A stretch of 64,000 nucleotides of DNA from NCBI RefSeq assembly GCF_040807025.1, contig NC_090967.1, positions 1,672,001-1,736,000 of the forward strand, written 5' to 3'. The notes beneath the pieces are model-generated. The model ran no database searches and had not been told where the DNA came from. It saw only the letters and a list, made by a program, of their open reading frames with translations. The translations under genes were made by a program, and so were the position numbers. The stretch comes from Struthio camelus (Eukaryota; Chordata; Aves; Struthioniformes; Struthionidae). Positions 62,179 through 64,000 of the stretch are shown in pieces (the stretch's first letter is position 1; every line of letters begins with the position of its first letter).

Positions 62179-63817
62179 TCATTGCTATATACAGTTAGGT
62201 TTGGTTTTCCCCATGTACATTACTTTCAATTTTTCAGTATTGTGAGGTTCTTCCTAAACCCTTCATTAGTTTCACTAATTAATATTAATTTAGTATAACA
62301 GGCAATGTTCCTGCTCTTTTCCCACTGGACTTTTTTGATGGCTTCTCAGTGATGTGCAAACAGACCAGGTATTAATTTCCTGTCATTTAACCAGTCAATA
62401 AGAGGACTTTCTGATCACCTGACTCATGAACACCTTGTGATCACACCAGAATACTCTTATGACAGGCATCTTGTTCCATACAAATCTCCAGGGTCTTCTT
62501 TTGCAGTGTTGCAATGTATGTGCTGCCTAATGTTTCTGTAACTGCCACAGGCAAGGCAACCAACATAGAAGACTGTTTCAGGGCCATTTTCACCCCAGGG
62601 ACAAGAGTGTTCAGGGAGTGATGGGCAGATACCAGCTTCCTTGATGGAGCTGTGTTGCAAGACCGGGAGAAAAGGCAGGTCTAACTCAGCTGTGACATTC
62701 TCCCTCCCTTACAGGAACTGATTGCACTGGTGGCTGCAGTCTACACACTGTCCCCCTCAGACTATAATGTGAGAGTACAAAATACACACTAGTGGAACAA
62801 AATTATCCTCCAGAACTTTAATGACTGGCAATGGGTGCAAAATTTCCCCATGCAGAAGGTCATATTTCAGGTCATCTAGTGGAACTGGTGCTCACCATAC
62901 AGTACTAAGAAACTATCTCTAGAATCCCATGACTGTTGAAAAGAGGGTTGTTTTCACCACTAGAGCCTAGTAAGCACCCACTGTTTGGATTGCTTTTATT
63001 AGATAGGCATGACTATTTTAAGAATGTATAACAATGTGTACAACAGTGTAAGAAACTATTCTAAGAATCAGTTATCTATCTCAGACATCACAGCCAACAT
63101 CCTCACAGTTGCAGAGTTTCAGCTGACATGAATTTTTTAACTGAAGAAGGGCAACAGATGGGACATGCAATCCCTTATATCATCCACTCTGTAGTACATA
63201 TGGTTACATGAATCACAAGAGGTTTCACGTATTTCAGGGCTTCAGCCATTGGGTTCATTACGCCAGAGTCTCAAGGTAGGAACTGTGACCACAGAGCTCC
63301 CAGCAGTGTTATCAGTCCCAGGTCTTTTATTGCCTAGTTGCTCCAGGGATTTCTTGTGCAGCTGGTCCAGGAAAAGACATTCCCTGTTCTGTCCTCCAGC
63401 TTTGGTCTACCCTGAAGCCAGTGTTAGAGCAGGATTTCTTTCCTCTTTCTCTCCATCTTTTGAGTACTGTTATCCACAACCTTTCAACAAGCAGGTGATA
63501 CGCTACGTTCCAGAAGCTGGAGTAGGAGGTAGCTTTCTCATCTCAGGCATGTCCATCCTTTAGAATGTCTACACTACACTAGCGCCATGCCCTTCCCCTG
63601 CCCCCTGAGGCAACTTTGGGGATACCATGACCCTTCCCTCCAAGGCCCTGGGACTGATTTGCTCAGGACACGATGGCACACCACACAGGGGCAAGTTTAT
63701 TTAAGTCAAGGAAAGATGGCAGGACCTTTCTCTGATATTTGAAAAGCATCACGCTTAATTGTATTTTCCCTCTGCCTTTGTAGTCTACTCTGAATAATGG
63801 ATTGAGTAGAGTCTTAA

Positions 63818-64000
63818 AGTATCCCCTTCAATGTGGATTTGGCCTCCCTTGATCTCCATGACCTTCTAAAGATAACAGAGAGTGGCTGCTCAGTGACATC
63901 AGCCAGCTCTCTCAGCCCCCTGTGATGCAACCCTTTCGGTACCATGGGCTTGCGGGGGCTGAGTGTTCTCAAGAGATTCTTGACTTGATCCTCTTCCACT
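63818..64000 (-). mobile_element. CR1 LINE fragment running off the window edge
   Basis: Minus strand encodes a decayed CR1 RT N-terminal region: EEDQVKNLLRTLSPRKPM, then GLRELADVTEQPLSVIFRRS. This is the part missing from the copy at 51.4 kb. The 5' part lies beyond 64,000. Confidence 0.85.

Larger units (their letters stand above)
61780..63810. other. Non-coding with simple repeats
   Basis: G-rich run at 61891-61916 and a CA/TA microsatellite at about 62117-62178. No gene recognised. Confidence 0.5.

Overview
The window looks like nuclear DNA of a bird, or less likely another archosaur or reptile. It holds one multi-exon vertebrate gene with GT-AG introns, many CR1 LINE fragments of at least two ages (younger copies end in the 8-bp ATTCTGTG-type tail), and CA/GA/TA microsatellites. 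There is no bacterial-style gene packing. The species cannot be fixed from this window.

Bases 8,639-22,442 (minus strand) carry SLC1A6, the EAAT4 sodium-dependent glutamate/aspartate transporter. All nine coding exons can be placed. Every intron is GT-AG, the phases fit, and the joined frame is 1,704 bp (567 aa plus stop), close to the usual EAAT4 length. The start is ATG at 22,398 with an in-frame stop just upstream. A good acceptor at 22,442/22,443 implies a non-coding first exon further upstream (higher coordinates) that I could not place. Three intronic CR1 fragments all lie in the gene's sense direction, and a (TG)n/(GA)n tract precedes exon 2.

Bases 1-8,638 lie downstream of SLC1A6. 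They hold three CR1 fragments, a TA microsatellite and no recognisable gene. Bases 22,443-64,000 lie upstream: about 41 kb with no recognisable conserved gene, marked by CR1 pieces near 29.4-31.4, 40.5, 46.2, 48.4, 49.7, 51.4-53.1, 56.0, 61.6 and 63.8-64.0 kb. The CR1 at 51.4-53.1 kb keeps a 400-codon reverse-transcriptase frame but has an internal deletion and has lost the motif A aspartate.

The most unusual segment is 59.44-60.12 kb. It is a compact CpG-rich island with a minus-strand TATA box, a strong-context ATG opening a 52-codon frame, a consensus splice donor, and three diverged tandem units of about 50-75 bp. One end is TGTTACAG-like. It could be a solitary LTR-type promoter or a first exon. 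Other structures of note are an inverted repeat pair (48.0/50.1 kb) whose first copy carries an insertion of about 270 bp, a 0.55-kb diverged minisatellite after the 53.1-kb CR1, and short tandem duplications of 36, 28 and about 24 bp.
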